Shown: positions 25,376 through 33,999 of the stretch, piece by piece
Numbering within the stretch: the stretch's first letter is position 1
How the letters are laid out: the number at the start of each line of letters is the position of its first letter
The notes under the pieces: generated by a model
The model's database searches: none
The model's input: the letters and a program-made list of their open reading frames with translations, nothing else
What the model was told of the DNA's origin: nothing
Assembly: GCF_030908465.1 (NCBI RefSeq)
Contig: NZ_CP133078.1
Location: 1,426,001 to 1,490,000, forward strand
Source of the DNA: Anaerotignum sp. MB30-C6
Lineage (GTDB): Bacteria > Bacillota > Clostridia > Lachnospirales > Anaerotignaceae
Direction: 5' to 3'
DNA length: 64,000 nucleotides
Translations under genes and position numbers: made by a program

Positions 25376-26215
25376 ATGATAGATAATATTATTCAATCAG
25401 TGACAGAAAAATTATCCTCTTTGCCTTATATAGAAGGCATCGTATTAGGGGGTTCCCGTGCAAGAGGCACCCATACAGAGGATTCTGATATAGATATCGG
25501 AATCTATTACAAATCAGAATCATTTGACATTACAGCGATTAATCAAATTGCTACAGAGTTGGATGATGAGAATAGAAATAACCTTGTTGTACCTCCCGGA
25601 GCGTGGGGTGATTGGATTAATGGCGGCGGATGGTTAGTTATAAATGGGTATCATGTTGACTTGATTTTACGTGATATAAAACGGGTGGAACAAATAATCA
25701 AAGATACGGAGCAAGGAATTGTTACTGCTAATTATCAGACGGGGCATCCCCATGGATATATAAGTGCTATGTATCGAGGAGAATTAGCGATTAGCAAAAT
25801 ACTATATGCTAAGAATGAAAGCTTATGCGAATTAAAAAAGCAGGCAGAACGTTATCCAACCGCTTTGCAGAAAGGATTAACCGAATTTTTTATGTTTGAG
25901 GCAGGTTTCTCATTAATGTTTGCTGAGAACAATATAGATAAAGACGATGTATCCTATGTTTGTGGGCATTGCTTTCGAAGCATATCTTCCCTTAATCAAG
26001 TCTTATTTGCAGTAAACAAAGAATACTGTATAAATGAAAAAAAGGCTGTTAAGATGATTGAAGATTTTAAGATCAAGCCAAGCGATTACAAGGAAAGGGT
26101 CGATAAGGTTATTTCCTTAATATCAACTGATGTAGAGTGTACAAGAAAAGGAATAGAGATTCTTCAAAGACTAGTAAACGAGGTTGAATACCTTAAAGGA
26201 GCCGATATTCAATGA
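25376..26215 (+). CDS. Nucleotidyltransferase-fold protein, possible drug-modifying enzyme
   Basis: 279 residues. The N-terminal NTP-transferase domain has GSRARGTHTEDSDIDIGIYY (about residues 23-42), giving the GS and DxD metal-binding residues of the pol-beta-like fold, and a third Asp in GYHVDLILRD. The C-terminal part is helical, as in aminoglycoside or lincosamide nucleotidyltransferases, but it does not match a named resistance enzyme I can recall. GAAAGGAG precedes the ATG, and the stop overlaps the start of the acetyltransferase by four bases, so it is co-expressed with a resistance gene. Substrate unknown. Confidence 0.7.
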   Translation: MIDNIIQSVTEKLSSLPYIEGIVLGGSRARGTHTEDSDIDIGIYYKSESFDITAINQIATELDDENRNNLVVPPGAWGDWINGGGWLVINGYHVDLILRDIKRVEQIIKDTEQGIVTANYQTGHPHGYISAMYRGELAISKILYAKNESLCELKKQAERYPTALQKGLTEFFMFEAGFSLMFAENNIDKDDVSYVCGHCFRSISSLNQVLFAVNKEYCINEKKAVKMIEDFKIKPSDYKERVDKVISLISTDVECTRKGIEILQRLVNEVEYLKGADIQ

Positions 26216-26853
26216 CGGGGCCAGATAAGAAAAAGCTTTATCCGAATGAAAACATAAAAACAGTTTGTTATATAAGTAATTTGCCAAAACGGCCCAATGT
26301 AGAAATTGGAGAATACACCTATTATAGCGATAATAAAAAGTCTCCAGAGAAATTTTATGATAATATAGAGCATCATTACGAATTTCTAGGGGATAAACTT
26401 ATAATAGGCAAGTTTTGTGCAATTGCAGAGGGTGTTAAGTTTATTATGAATGGTGCAAATCATAGAATGGATGGAATTACAACCTATCCCTTTAATATCT
26501 TTGGCAGTGGTTGGGAAAAGGTAACTCCAACAATAGAGCAGTTACCATTCAAGGGTGATACAGTGATTGGAAATGATGTATGGATTGGACAGAATGTTAC
26601 CATTATGCCGGGTATTAAAATTGGTGATGGTGCGATTATTGCCGCTAACTCAACAGTAGTAAAAAGTGTTGAACCATACACAATATATGGTGGGAATCCA
26701 GCTAAATTTGTCAAAAATCGATTTAGTGATGAAAAGGTTGAATTCTTGCTAAAGCTTCAATGGTGGAACTGGAGCGAAGAGGAAATATTTAATAATCTTG
26801 AAATGTTAACATCTGAAGAGGGGCTAAAGCAATTAATGAATAAACAAATGTAA
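26212..26853 (+). CDS. vat: Vat-type xenobiotic O-acetyltransferase
   Basis: 213 residues, close to Vat enzymes and CatB (about 209-219). The left-handed beta-helix pattern is clear: KLIIGKFCAIAEGVKFIMNG, ANHRMDG (catalytic His), GNDVWIGQNVTIMPGIKIGD, and YGGNPAKFVKNRF. These enzymes acetylate group A streptogramins (Vat) or chloramphenicol (type B CAT). ANHRMDG-TTYPF and the lengths favour Vat. ATGA overlap with the nucleotidyltransferase gene. The exact drug is not proven by sequence alone. Confidence 0.82.
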   Translation: MTGPDKKKLYPNENIKTVCYISNLPKRPNVEIGEYTYYSDNKKSPEKFYDNIEHHYEFLGDKLIIGKFCAIAEGVKFIMNGANHRMDGITTYPFNIFGSGWEKVTPTIEQLPFKGDTVIGNDVWIGQNVTIMPGIKIGDGAIIAANSTVVKSVEPYTIYGGNPAKFVKNRFSDEKVEFLLKLQWWNWSEEEIFNNLEMLTSEEGLKQLMNKQM

Positions 26854-26957
26854 ACTAAAGGGTTTCCCGAATAAGGTGAGTCGACTACATTGTGCACAGA
26901 TTGTCGGATGGGTAAATGCATCCTCTGATAATATTGATGATGAAAGGAGGTTGTTTG

Positions 26958-27836
26958 ATGGATTCTTTAAGAAGTATGAATAATGCATTGGCATATATTG
27001 AAGAGCACTTAACAGAGGAAATTGATTATAGTGAAGTATCTAAAATCGCTTATTGTTCAGAGTATCATTTCAAGCGGATGTTTTCTTTTTTAGCAGGCAT
27101 AAGTTTATCAGAATATATTCGGAGAAGAAGACTGACGTTGGCTGCACTTGATCTGAAAGATAGGGATTTGAGAATAATTGATGTAGCCGTCAAATATGGC
27201 TATAATTCGGCTGATTCATTTTCCCGTGCTTTTCATTCCCTGCATGGCATTCTCCCTTCTGAGGCAAGGAGTGAGAATACACAATTAAAAGCTTATCCTC
27301 GAATGACCTTTCAATTATCAATTAAAGGAGGATGCGAAATGAACTATCGTATTGTTGAGAAAGGACCTTTTAAGTTAGTAGGATTTAAGAAGAGAGTTCC
27401 AATTATTTTTAAAGGTGTCAATCCAGAGATTGCAAAAATGACTGAACTTTTAACCACGGATGTTATTAAACAATTAAAAGCAATTTCAAATGTAGAACCA
27501 ACAGGTATTATTAGTGCTTCCACTAATTTCTCGGAAGGAAGAATGGAAGAAAGAGGAGAACTAGATCATTACATCGGTGTAGCAACTTCAAGTGATGAAA
27601 CAGCAGAATTTGATGTATTAAAAATTGATGCTAGTACTTGGGCTGTATTTGAATCGATTGGACCATTCCCGGAAACACTTCAAAATGTGTGGGGTAGGAT
27701 ATATTCAGAGTGGTTTCCATCATCAGGATACGAGGCGGTTGAAGGTCCTGAAATTTTATGGAGTGAGAGTCCAGACACTGGGAATCCTAAGTATAGAAGC
27801 GAAATTTGGATTCCAGTAAAGAAAAAAGACTATTAA
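26958..27836 (+). CDS. AraC-type regulator with GyrI-like effector domain
   Basis: 292 residues. Two AraC HTH motifs lie at about 20-110 ([44 protein letters not shown]). Residues about 130-292 form the GyrI/Rob-like small-molecule-binding domain ([17 protein letters not shown] ... [12 protein letters not shown]). Regulators of this architecture often sense drugs or amphiphiles. ATG 26958 follows AAAGGAGG; an earlier in-frame start lacks a site. It probably controls the resistance genes around it, though no operator could be assigned. Confidence 0.82.
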   Translation: MDSLRSMNNALAYIEEHLTEEIDYSEVSKIAYCSEYHFKRMFSFLAGISLSEYIRRRRLTLAALDLKDRDLRIIDVAVKYGYNSADSFSRAFHSLHGILPSEARSENTQLKAYPRMTFQLSIKGGCEMNYRIVEKGPFKLVGFKKRVPIIFKGVNPEIAKMTELLTTDVIKQLKAISNVEPTGIISASTNFSEGRMEERGELDHYIGVATSSDETAEFDVLKIDASTWAVFESIGPFPETLQNVWGRIYSEWFPSSGYEAVEGPEILWSESPDTGNPKYRSEIWIPVKKKDY

Positions 27837-27847
27837 TTACATCAATG

Positions 27848-27890
27848 TTTACGAAAAGGGCGCTCCTATTAAGAGTGCCCTTTTCGTAAA
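27848..27890 (+). terminator. Terminator after the AraC regulator
   Basis: An 18-bp stem with one mismatch (TTTACGAAAAGGGCGCTC with GAGTGCCCTTTTCGTAAA) and a 7-base loop. It is symmetric, so it could work in both directions. Confidence 0.8.
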
Positions 27891-28069
27891 CGGTACGATT
27901 GGTGAATGTTTGGCGTAGCTAATTTCGGGTTGTGCTAGGCACCCCGAAACAATAAAAGCTTAACTTCACTGATAATATACTCTTCCTCACTTTAATTATA
28001 ACATATACAAAATTGCAAATATAGACTGTTCGTTCTGAATTTCAACTGCTATACTTCGATAGTATATTA

Positions 28070-28195
28070 GTGAGATTTGTTGGGGGATTTGGGATAGTGA
28101 TTATTTTGGTCTGCTTCATTAATCGACGAATTGGCAAAAGGCAAGCCAATGGAGAAGATCTTGAGCAGTTGAAGTTCTGGATATACTCATCATAA
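28070..28195 (+). CDS. Possible tiny membrane protein or gene remnant
   Basis: A 41-codon reading frame from GTG 28070 with one hydrophobic stretch (GFGIVIILVCFI) followed by NRRIGKRQANGEDLEQL. It has no clear ribosome site and may be the end of a lost gene. The rest of 27891-28223 is AT-rich with no feature I can name. Confidence 0.25.
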   Translation: MRFVGGFGIVIILVCFINRRIGKRQANGEDLEQLKFWIYSS

Positions 28196-28223
28196 CATTC
28201 AATTAATTTGGAGGTAAGATTAG

Positions 28224-28973
28224 ATGAATAAAAAATTTGATCCAAATAACGTTATTATTAAAATCTGCATGAGTGGGATGGGATTGGAGGACTGTGGAAA
28301 CAGTGAGGGTGCGATTGCGATGTTTCATAAAGCATGGCACGAAGCAACGGATGACTATGAAAGATTTATCGCAGCTTATCATTTAGCTCGTATACAAGAA
28401 AATATTACAGATAAATTAAAATGGATGGAAACATCCTTACAGTGTGCACAAAATATAGATGATGATAACGTTAAGAGTGCTTACTCCACGTTGTATATAA
28501 ACATTGCCAACTGTTATGAGGAGTTGGGTGATTCTGAACAGGCAACTAGAAATTATGAATTGGCCAAATCATATAATGGTGCACTAACAGATAAAGGCCC
28601 ATTTTACCATGGGACAAAGGCAGATTTGAAAGTTGGTGATTTTCTGATAGCGGGTGGAAATTCAAATTACAAACCTGGGCTTAAAATGAACCATATTTAT
28701 TTCACTGCTAATGTCAATGGGGCAGGTCTTGCAGCAGCATTAGCAAAAGGAAAAGGAAGAGAACGCGTTTATATAGTAGAACCTACAGGTGAATTTGAAA
28801 ACGACCCAAATGTTACTGACAAAAAGTTCCCTGGTAACTTAACGCGTTCTTATCGCTCACAAGAACCTTTAAAAATTATTGGTGAAGAAACAGAGTGGAC
28901 GAAACCGACAGCTACTAAGCGACGAGAATGGCATGAAAATTTAGCTAAAAACAAAGGCGATATTATTAACTAA
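28224..28973 (+). CDS. arr: Rifampin ADP-ribosyltransferase with N-terminal TPR-like domain
   Basis: 249 residues. The C-terminal 125 residues match Arr enzymes: FYHGTKADLKVGDFL, NHIYFTANVNGAG, YIVEPTGEFENDPN, DKKFPGNLTRSYRS and the W-containing end. Arr transfers ADP-ribose from NAD to rifamycins, inactivating them. The first 120 residues, absent from the short Arr proteins of Gram-negative cassettes, look like tetratricopeptide helices (AMFHKAWHEATDDYERFIAA; YEELGDSEQATRNYELA). Longer Arr forms are known in Gram-positives. TTTGGAGG precedes the ATG. It closes the resistance island. Confidence 0.88.
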   Translation: MNKKFDPNNVIIKICMSGMGLEDCGNSEGAIAMFHKAWHEATDDYERFIAAYHLARIQENITDKLKWMETSLQCAQNIDDDNVKSAYSTLYINIANCYEELGDSEQATRNYELAKSYNGALTDKGPFYHGTKADLKVGDFLIAGGNSNYKPGLKMNHIYFTANVNGAGLAAALAKGKGRERVYIVEPTGEFENDPNVTDKKFPGNLTRSYRSQEPLKIIGEETEWTKPTATKRREWHENLAKNKGDIIN

Positions 28974-28983
28974 ACACATTTAA

Positions 28984-29115
28984 TGGTGTGATAGTTGAAG
29001 GTCGATATGTTCCCGCCTACCGATAGTGCCAAAAACGTAGTGGATATGTTTCCGAGAACGGATACGCTCAAATGACATTCATTCTGTCCTCTCGAGCCAC
29101 GTTGAAGCGATAATA
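28984..29115 (+). pseudogene. Remnant of an RNA methyltransferase C-terminus
   Basis: Frame-shifted fragments read VEGRYVPAY, DSAKNVVDMFPRT and ILSSRATLKR, in the order seen at the C-terminus of TrmA/RumA-type uracil-C5 RNA methyltransferases (the VDMFP...H-E...LLS end). At least two frame changes and a stop make it a relic. The assignment is from memory of the family's end motif and is tentative. Confidence 0.3.
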
Positions 29116-29305
29116 ATGATGACGTATTGTGGTGATAAGGCTAAAAATGAGGTTTAAACCACAATATGTTGTGGTTTTGGAGCGATTTTGAAGCAGAAAA
29201 ATAGGCAAAAAAGTGCCGTTTTTGAGCCTCTAAAAACAGCTGAAAATAGATGACATAGGGTATTTCCTCTGATGTCACGATAAAAATCAAATATTGAAGT
29301 CAATA

Positions 29306-29356
29306 AATGGGCAATGGAAGATGCAAGATTATGCATCAATTTCATTGCCCATTTTT
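29306..29356 (+). terminator. Two-tier intrinsic terminator
   Basis: AATGGGCAATG pairs with CATTGCCCATT, with an inner stem GATGCA/TGCATC, followed by T. The interval 29116-29305 also holds the palindrome AAACCACAATATGTTGTGGTTT at 29156-29177 and no gene. Confidence 0.75.
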
Positions 29357-29372
29357 TATATAGAACAAAAGT

Positions 29373-29424
29373 AAAACGGCTAAATTTTAGGTTTCATAAC
29401 CTTATGGACTTAGCCGTTTTTTTT
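29373..29424 (+). terminator. Intrinsic terminator
   Basis: AAAACGGCTAA pairs with TTAGCCGTTTT followed by four further T. Two consecutive terminators insulate the next gene from the resistance island. Confidence 0.8.
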
Positions 29425-29456
29425 ATGCCAAAAAACAAATGAGAGGAATGAGAACA

Positions 29457-30152
29457 ATGTCAAAAGTTTTTCTGTATGGGACGAAGTTACAGGAGATGGA
29501 GCAGCTGATGTTGCTCGTACCAAACTTTGCGCCAAGAATGAAAGGAATGGTTGTTGTGGGAAAGAGAATGCTTAATGAAAATGAGGAATTTAAAAAATGC
29601 ATCTATTGTGACAATTATACTAAAGGTGGCTGTAAGGAAAATCAATGCGCTCACCTCATGGAACGAGCTACCTTTTGTCAGATAAAATATGGTGCTTTTC
29701 TGAAAGACAGTTTCGGAGATTTTCATCATTATTATCTGAACAAAAGAATCAAGCAGTTAATTCGCAGCTTCCGTGGAGATTGGTTTTTGAACCATACACA
29801 TAAAGGTCGATATGAACAGTTTTGCAGAATGCAAGGGATACCAGTGCAGCAGCCAAATCCATTCTATCTTGCCACACTATATTTGCTGATGGCAAATGAT
29901 ATATTATGGAATAGGATAAAAGACCATGTTTATTTAAACAGCTTTGATTTTCCAAAAGCACACTTGTATGGGATTGATACTGACGGATATGCATTGTTTC
30001 AAATGGCAAAAACCATAGCAACCGGAAAGAAAAGTATAGAGATAAACGAAATTGCCGATGAACAGCTCATCGGCAATTCTGCATTTAAGGCTATTGTTAA
30101 TGCAACTCTAATTGCAAAACACGGAGGCGAGATTTTGACTGTTAGGCAGTAA
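29457..30152 (+). CDS. Hypothetical protein with Cys cluster
   Basis: 231 residues from ATG 29457 (GAGAGGAA ahead). A possible zinc-binding cluster CIYCDNYTKGGCKENQC lies near residues 45-60, followed by a helical body with RSFRGDWFLNHTHKGRYEQF and a C-terminal segment starting IEINEIADEQLIG. No membrane segments. Similar proteins are, as I recall, carried by clostridial plasmids and conjugative elements. Function unknown. Confidence 0.55.
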   Translation: MSKVFLYGTKLQEMEQLMLLVPNFAPRMKGMVVVGKRMLNENEEFKKCIYCDNYTKGGCKENQCAHLMERATFCQIKYGAFLKDSFGDFHHYYLNKRIKQLIRSFRGDWFLNHTHKGRYEQFCRMQGIPVQQPNPFYLATLYLLMANDILWNRIKDHVYLNSFDFPKAHLYGIDTDGYALFQMAKTIATGKKSIEINEIADEQLIGNSAFKAIVNATLIAKHGGEILTVRQ

Positions 30153-30188
30153 AAAAGAGTCTGTGAAAGCAGACTTGTCAGTACCCAG

Positions 30189-30430
30189 TTACTTATCAAA
30201 GGTCATCAAATCGGAAATGTCGCAATCCAAAACAAACATATGCGAGTGAGAACATCAATATCCATACGCTCGATATTTCCGTTGTACCATTTATCAGCAA
30301 CCTCAAATCGAACATTAGCAAGTTTAGATAACTTACTTCTTGTCATATTTTTGCTGTCCATAATTTCCTTTACATGAAAACTGATTTTGCTGTAATCTTT
30401 AATCTCAAGAATAGAGCTACTATTGTTCAT
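30189..30430 (-). pseudogene. XRE-type HTH regulator with C-terminal frameshift
   Basis: From ATG 30430 (GAGAGG ahead on this strand) the protein reads MNNSSSILEIKDYSKISF, then a Cro/C1 HTH (MDSKNMTRSKLSKLANVRFE). After DIDVLTRIC the frame gives LFWIATFPI and stops at 30206. Adding one T in the run near 30235 restores FVLDCDISDLMTFDK and a stop at 30189, the canonical end of these small XRE proteins. So a single base has been lost. DNA binding may survive because the HTH is upstream. Confidence 0.75.
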
Positions 30431-30507
30431 ACTTACTACCTCTCTATGTAACATTACATCTTGACTATAAAATGAGGAAAACAATTATGCAACCCAAATA
30501 ACAATCT

Positions 30508-30943
30508 TTTTACTTCGGTGGACATCGCGGTGAAAAACTCCTTCAAAGCAGAGAAAAACTGGAAAGTTTGAAATTAAGAATAAGGGAGGAAATTGATAAT
30601 GCAATCGAAAAAGAGATTAACACTTTTTACTTCGGAGCTTGCTATGGTTTTGATTTAATGTGTGCAGGCATTGAAGCGGAAAAGAGTTGTAGAAATGTTG
30701 AACCCTAAAATCCTAAAACTTATTGCTGTAGTTCCATTTGAAGAACAGGCGAGATATCATCAAGGCTGTTATTATGAGCGAAACCGTTACATGGTGGATC
30801 ACAGCAGTAGAATGATGTGATACTATGATGGTGATAAAGGCGGTACAGAATATACCGTAAAGTATGCAGAACAAAATAATCTGCAAATCACAAATTTATA
30901 TGAAACTATAAAGGATATATCGTCTACCACGGGTGTAATCTAG
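30508..30943 (+). pseudogene. SLOG/DUF1273 (YpsA-like) family pseudogene
   Basis: Readable pieces are FYFGGHRGEKL, then FYFGACYGFDLMCAGIEAEK, then after a frameshift KLIAVVPFEEQARYHQGCYY, then after an in-frame TGA in place of TGG YYDGDKGGTEYTVKYAEQ. This is the order and motif set of the SLOG-superfamily DUF1273 proteins (TGHR; GxDxxxAE; VPFxxQ) common on clostridial elements. At least one frameshift (near 30690) and one nonsense codon (near 30816) inactivate it. Confidence 0.75.
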
Positions 30944-31010
30944 AGATGACACAGATTTTAAATAAAAATCTTGGTTTGAGATTCAACAGCCACAAGAGCT
31001 AAAGCTATAT

Positions 31011-31385
31011 ATGCCACTAAAAGCGTCCACCTATTACGAAAATGACTATGGTGAATCGTATCAAGTGGATTTTAAAATAGAGTTTTATCCCTCAGAGCTA
31101 GTGGACTATGTATCAAATCCGCAATTCCACGAAATTTGTTTATTACAGTATATTAAAAAATTGATGACTAATTTAAACCGTGTATATGCTGCCCCAACGG
31201 AAGAAACTGCTTTAATTGAACTGGAGCAATTCCGTGATAAATGGTATCCCGAATATCCTAAAAATTATTAGTCATGGCACAATCATTGGACGACGTTATT
31301 CATCTATTTCAAGTATCCAGAAGCTGTAAGAAGGCTTATTTATACCACCAATGCCATTAAAGGATTTAACCGTTTGCAAATTATT
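31011..31385 (+). pseudogene. IS256-family transposase remnant, chimeric
   Basis: From about 31150 the frame reads LNRVYAAPTEETALIELEQF, then across an in-frame TAG at 31269 SWHNHWTTLFIYFKYPEAVR and RLIYTTNAIKGFNRL, matching the C-terminal part of IS256/mutator transposases. The first 45 codons (MPLKASTYYENDYGESYQV) belong to a different protein I do not recognise, so the fragment is a fusion of two relics. It ends abruptly at 31385, just before the promoter of the ferredoxin operon. Confidence 0.65.
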
Positions 31386-31392
31386 TTATTTT

Positions 31393-31408
31393 TGTTGTTT
31401 TAACAACA
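31393..31408 (+). promoter_or_regulatory. Crp/Fnr-type operator ahead of the ferredoxin-cupin-hcp operon
   Basis: TGTTGT-TTTA-ACAACA, overlapped by a larger perfect palindrome TTTAACAACAT-AA-ATGTTGTTAAA at 31399-31422. The core agrees with the sites at 36776 and 38357 (TGTTGY-N4-RCAACA). A likely -10 lies near 31436, placing the site where a Crp/Fnr activator would bind. Confidence 0.6.
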
Positions 31409-31495
31409 TAAATGTTGTTAAATTCATGATATCATTCTATTAACAAAAAAAATAAAAATATTGATACTAGTGATTCAGTGAAAGGGGATGTTCGT

Positions 31496-31684
31496 ATGAA
31501 GTATTTTGTAAATGACAGTTGTATTGGGTGTGGTTTATGTGCCATGTCTTGTCCAGAGGTTTTTGAAATGATTGATTCTGGTGTTGCAATAGCCACAGAA
31601 GGAGAAGTCCCTGTAGGAGTGCTGGATACAGCGGCACAGGCGCAGAGTGGCTGCCCTGTGAATGCAATTGAAAATGAAGATTGA
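31496..31684 (+). CDS. Ferredoxin, single 4Fe-4S cluster
   Basis: 62 residues. CIGCGLCAMSCPEVF near residue 9 and SGCPVNAI near residue 53 give the four ligands of one [4Fe-4S] cluster, with the two extra cysteines spaced as in Clostridia/Thermotoga monocluster ferredoxins. ATG 31496 follows AAAGGGG; the GTG at 31478 is rejected. First gene of an operon continuing to cupin and hcp, so it is a likely electron donor to the hybrid cluster protein. Confidence 0.85.
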   Translation: MKYFVNDSCIGCGLCAMSCPEVFEMIDSGVAIATEGEVPVGVLDTAAQAQSGCPVNAIENED

Positions 31685-31696
31685 GGAGGTTATTGT

Positions 31697-32038
31697 ATGA
31701 ACTACATTAAAAATATGGAACAGGAAAAAATAATTAATTTAGCCAATGAGGTTTCTGTTCAACAGGGTCAAATTGTTAGTAAAACCCTTGTTCAGAATTC
31801 CTATGTTAGCGTTACGCTTTTTGCATTTTCCAAAGGCGAAGAAATCAGCTCACATGATTCCACTGGTGATGCAATGGTTTTGGTGCTGGAAGGTACTGGT
31901 CAGTTCACTGTGGATGGCACTGAGTACGTTTTGGGTGCAGGTGAATCTATAATTATGCCAGCAAAGAAGCCTCATGCAGTATTTGCCAAAGAAGCATTCA
32001 AAATGCTGCTTACCGTTGTTTTCCCGCCAGTTGCCTGA
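31697..32038 (+). CDS. Cupin-domain protein
   Basis: 113 residues, a single small beta-barrel cupin: SHDSTGDAMVLVLEGTGQFT is the first motif (histidine and acidic metal ligands partly present) and GAGESIIMPAKKPHAV the second. Small cupins are found next to hcp in anaerobes, where they may bind a metal or a stress ligand; the role is not established. TTGAGGAGG precedes the ATG, 12 bases after the ferredoxin stop. A second, more diverged cupin lies at 40789 near the other hcp. Confidence 0.8.
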   Translation: MNYIKNMEQEKIINLANEVSVQQGQIVSKTLVQNSYVSVTLFAFSKGEEISSHDSTGDAMVLVLEGTGQFTVDGTEYVLGAGESIIMPAKKPHAVFAKEAFKMLLTVVFPPVA

Positions 32039-32097
32039 GGGGGAGCTATTTAGAAAAACTACATTAAAAAAGTATAACATTATTAGGAGGAATTATC

Positions 32098-33933
32098 ATG
32101 GAAAATAAAATGTTTTGTTATCAGTGTCAAGAAACTGCTGGGTGTACCGGATGTACCAAAGTAGGTGTATGCGGTAAAAATGCCGATGTTTCTAATATGC
32201 AGGATTTGTTAATTTATGTAACGAAGGGTCTGTCAGCAGTTACTACTGCATTACGTGCTCAGGGTGGGGTAGTTTCTTCAGAAATTAACCACCTGATTAC
32301 ATTAAATCTTTTTACGACCATTACCAACGCCAACTTTGATAATGAAGCGATCACAGCACGCATTTGTGCAACCCTCGACACAAAACGTGAACTTCTTCTT
32401 CAAGTAAGTGACGCAGAAAAGTTACCAGAGGCAGCAAAATGGGATGGTGATGAATCTACTTTTGAGGCAAAAGCAGCTGTGGTAGGTGTACTTTCCACAG
32501 AAAACGAAGATGTTCGCTCATTGCGTGAACTGATTACTTATGGATTGAAAGGACTTTCTGCATACTCTAAGCATGCAAATGTTCTACTTCAAGAAGATGG
32601 TGAAGTGGACGCATTTCTCCAGCGTGCTTTGTCTGCGACTTTAGATAATAATCTTTCTGCAGATGATTTGGTGGCGTTGACACTGGAAACGGGAAAATAT
32701 GGTGTTTCTGGTATGGCTCTGCTGGACAAGGCGAATACACAAACCTACGGCAATCCTGAGATTACTAAGGTAAACATTGGTGTGGGTTCACGCCCTGGTA
32801 TCCTGGTTTCAGGACATGACCTTCGTGATTTGGAAATGTTGCTCAAGCAGACTGAGGGAACTGGTGTGGACGTATATACCCACTCTGAGATGCTGCCTGC
32901 ACACTACTATCCTGCATTCAAGAAGTATTCCAATTTCATTGGTAACTATGGCAATGCTTGGTGGAAGCAGAAAGAAGAGTTTGAATCCTTTAATGGCCCT
33001 GTTCTTATGACGACCAACTGTATTGTTCCTCCTAAGGATAGCTATAAAGACCGTCTGTATACCACTGGTGCGGCGGGCTTCCCTGGCTGCAAGCATATTT
33101 CCGGTGCCATCGGGGAGGAAAAAGATTTCTCCGAAATCATTGACCACGCAAAACGTTGTGTAGCTCCAACGGAAATTGAAACTGGAGAAATCATTGGTGG
33201 TTTTGCCCACAACCAGGTTCTGGCTCTTGCCGATCAGGTGGTTGCAGCTGTGAAATCCGGTGCAATTAAAAAGTTTGTGGTTATGGCAGGTTGTGATGGC
33301 CGTTCTAAGAGCCGTAATTACTATACTGATTTTGCTAAGGCTCTGCCCAAGGATGCAGTAATCCTTACCGCAGGTTGTGCAAAGTATAAATACAACAAGC
33401 TTGATTTAGGTGACATCGGCGGCATTCCTCGCGTATTGGATGCGGGACAGTGCAATGACTCCTACTCCTTGGCTGTAATCGCGCTGAAACTAAAAGAGGT
33501 TTTTGGATTGGAGGACATTAACGATTTGCCAATTGTTTATAACATTGCTTGGTATGAGCAAAAAGCCGTGATTGTACTTTTGGCTTTGCTGCATCTGGGT
33601 GTGAAAAATATTCATTTAGGGCCAACACTCCCTGCTTTCCTTAGCCCGAATGTTGCAAAGGTACTGGTAGAGAATTTCGGTATTGCTGGCATTGGAACCG
33701 TTGAGGACGACTTAAAGCTGTTTTTTGATGAAGCTGCCGCTGTTAGTGGCGATATGATAATGGGCGATATTTTGCGCAAATATCCTGAAACTGCTCCCGC
33801 GCTGATGGAGTGTGGAATGCATTGTCTGGGTTGCCCTTCGTCTCAGATGGAGACTTTGGCAGATGCATGTATGGTTCATGGGTTAAATGTGAATGATGTT
33901 CTAAAAGCTGTAAATGATAAGGTGAATTGTTAA
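32098..33933 (+). CDS. hcp: Hybrid cluster protein with C-terminal DUF1858 domain
   Basis: 611 residues. Residues 1-545 are a full hybrid cluster protein (prismane): N-terminal cysteines in [15 protein letters not shown]...VCGK, hybrid-cluster ligands in [54 protein letters not shown]. Hcp reduces hydroxylamine and, in current models, nitric oxide. The last 60 or so residues ([32 protein letters not shown]) form a DUF1858 domain, normally separate or attached to ScdA-like repair proteins; the second hcp here lacks it. AGGAGG precedes ATG 32098. Confidence 0.92.
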   Translation: MENKMFCYQCQETAGCTGCTKVGVCGKNADVSNMQDLLIYVTKGLSAVTTALRAQGGVVSSEINHLITLNLFTTITNANFDNEAITARICATLDTKRELLLQVSDAEKLPEAAKWDGDESTFEAKAAVVGVLSTENEDVRSLRELITYGLKGLSAYSKHANVLLQEDGEVDAFLQRALSATLDNNLSADDLVALTLETGKYGVSGMALLDKANTQTYGNPEITKVNIGVGSRPGILVSGHDLRDLEMLLKQTEGTGVDVYTHSEMLPAHYYPAFKKYSNFIGNYGNAWWKQKEEFESFNGPVLMTTNCIVPPKDSYKDRLYTTGAAGFPGCKHISGAIGEEKDFSEIIDHAKRCVAPTEIETGEIIGGFAHNQVLALADQVVAAVKSGAIKKFVVMAGCDGRSKSRNYYTDFAKALPKDAVILTAGCAKYKYNKLDLGDIGGIPRVLDAGQCNDSYSLAVIALKLKEVFGLEDINDLPIVYNIAWYEQKAVIVLLALLHLGVKNIHLGPTLPAFLSPNVAKVLVENFGIAGIGTVEDDLKLFFDEAAAVSGDMIMGDILRKYPETAPALMECGMHCLGCPSSQMETLADACMVHGLNVNDVLKAVNDKVNC

Positions 33934-33999
33934 TAAAAAGATTAAGGTCATGGGATACTGAGTTGTTCCATGACCACATTTTTAGAAAGGGATGAGCGT

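Noticed and set aside
28042-28245. A 67-codon minus-strand frame upstream of arr.
   Set aside because: No ribosome site or recognisable protein; it covers the arr ribosome site region.
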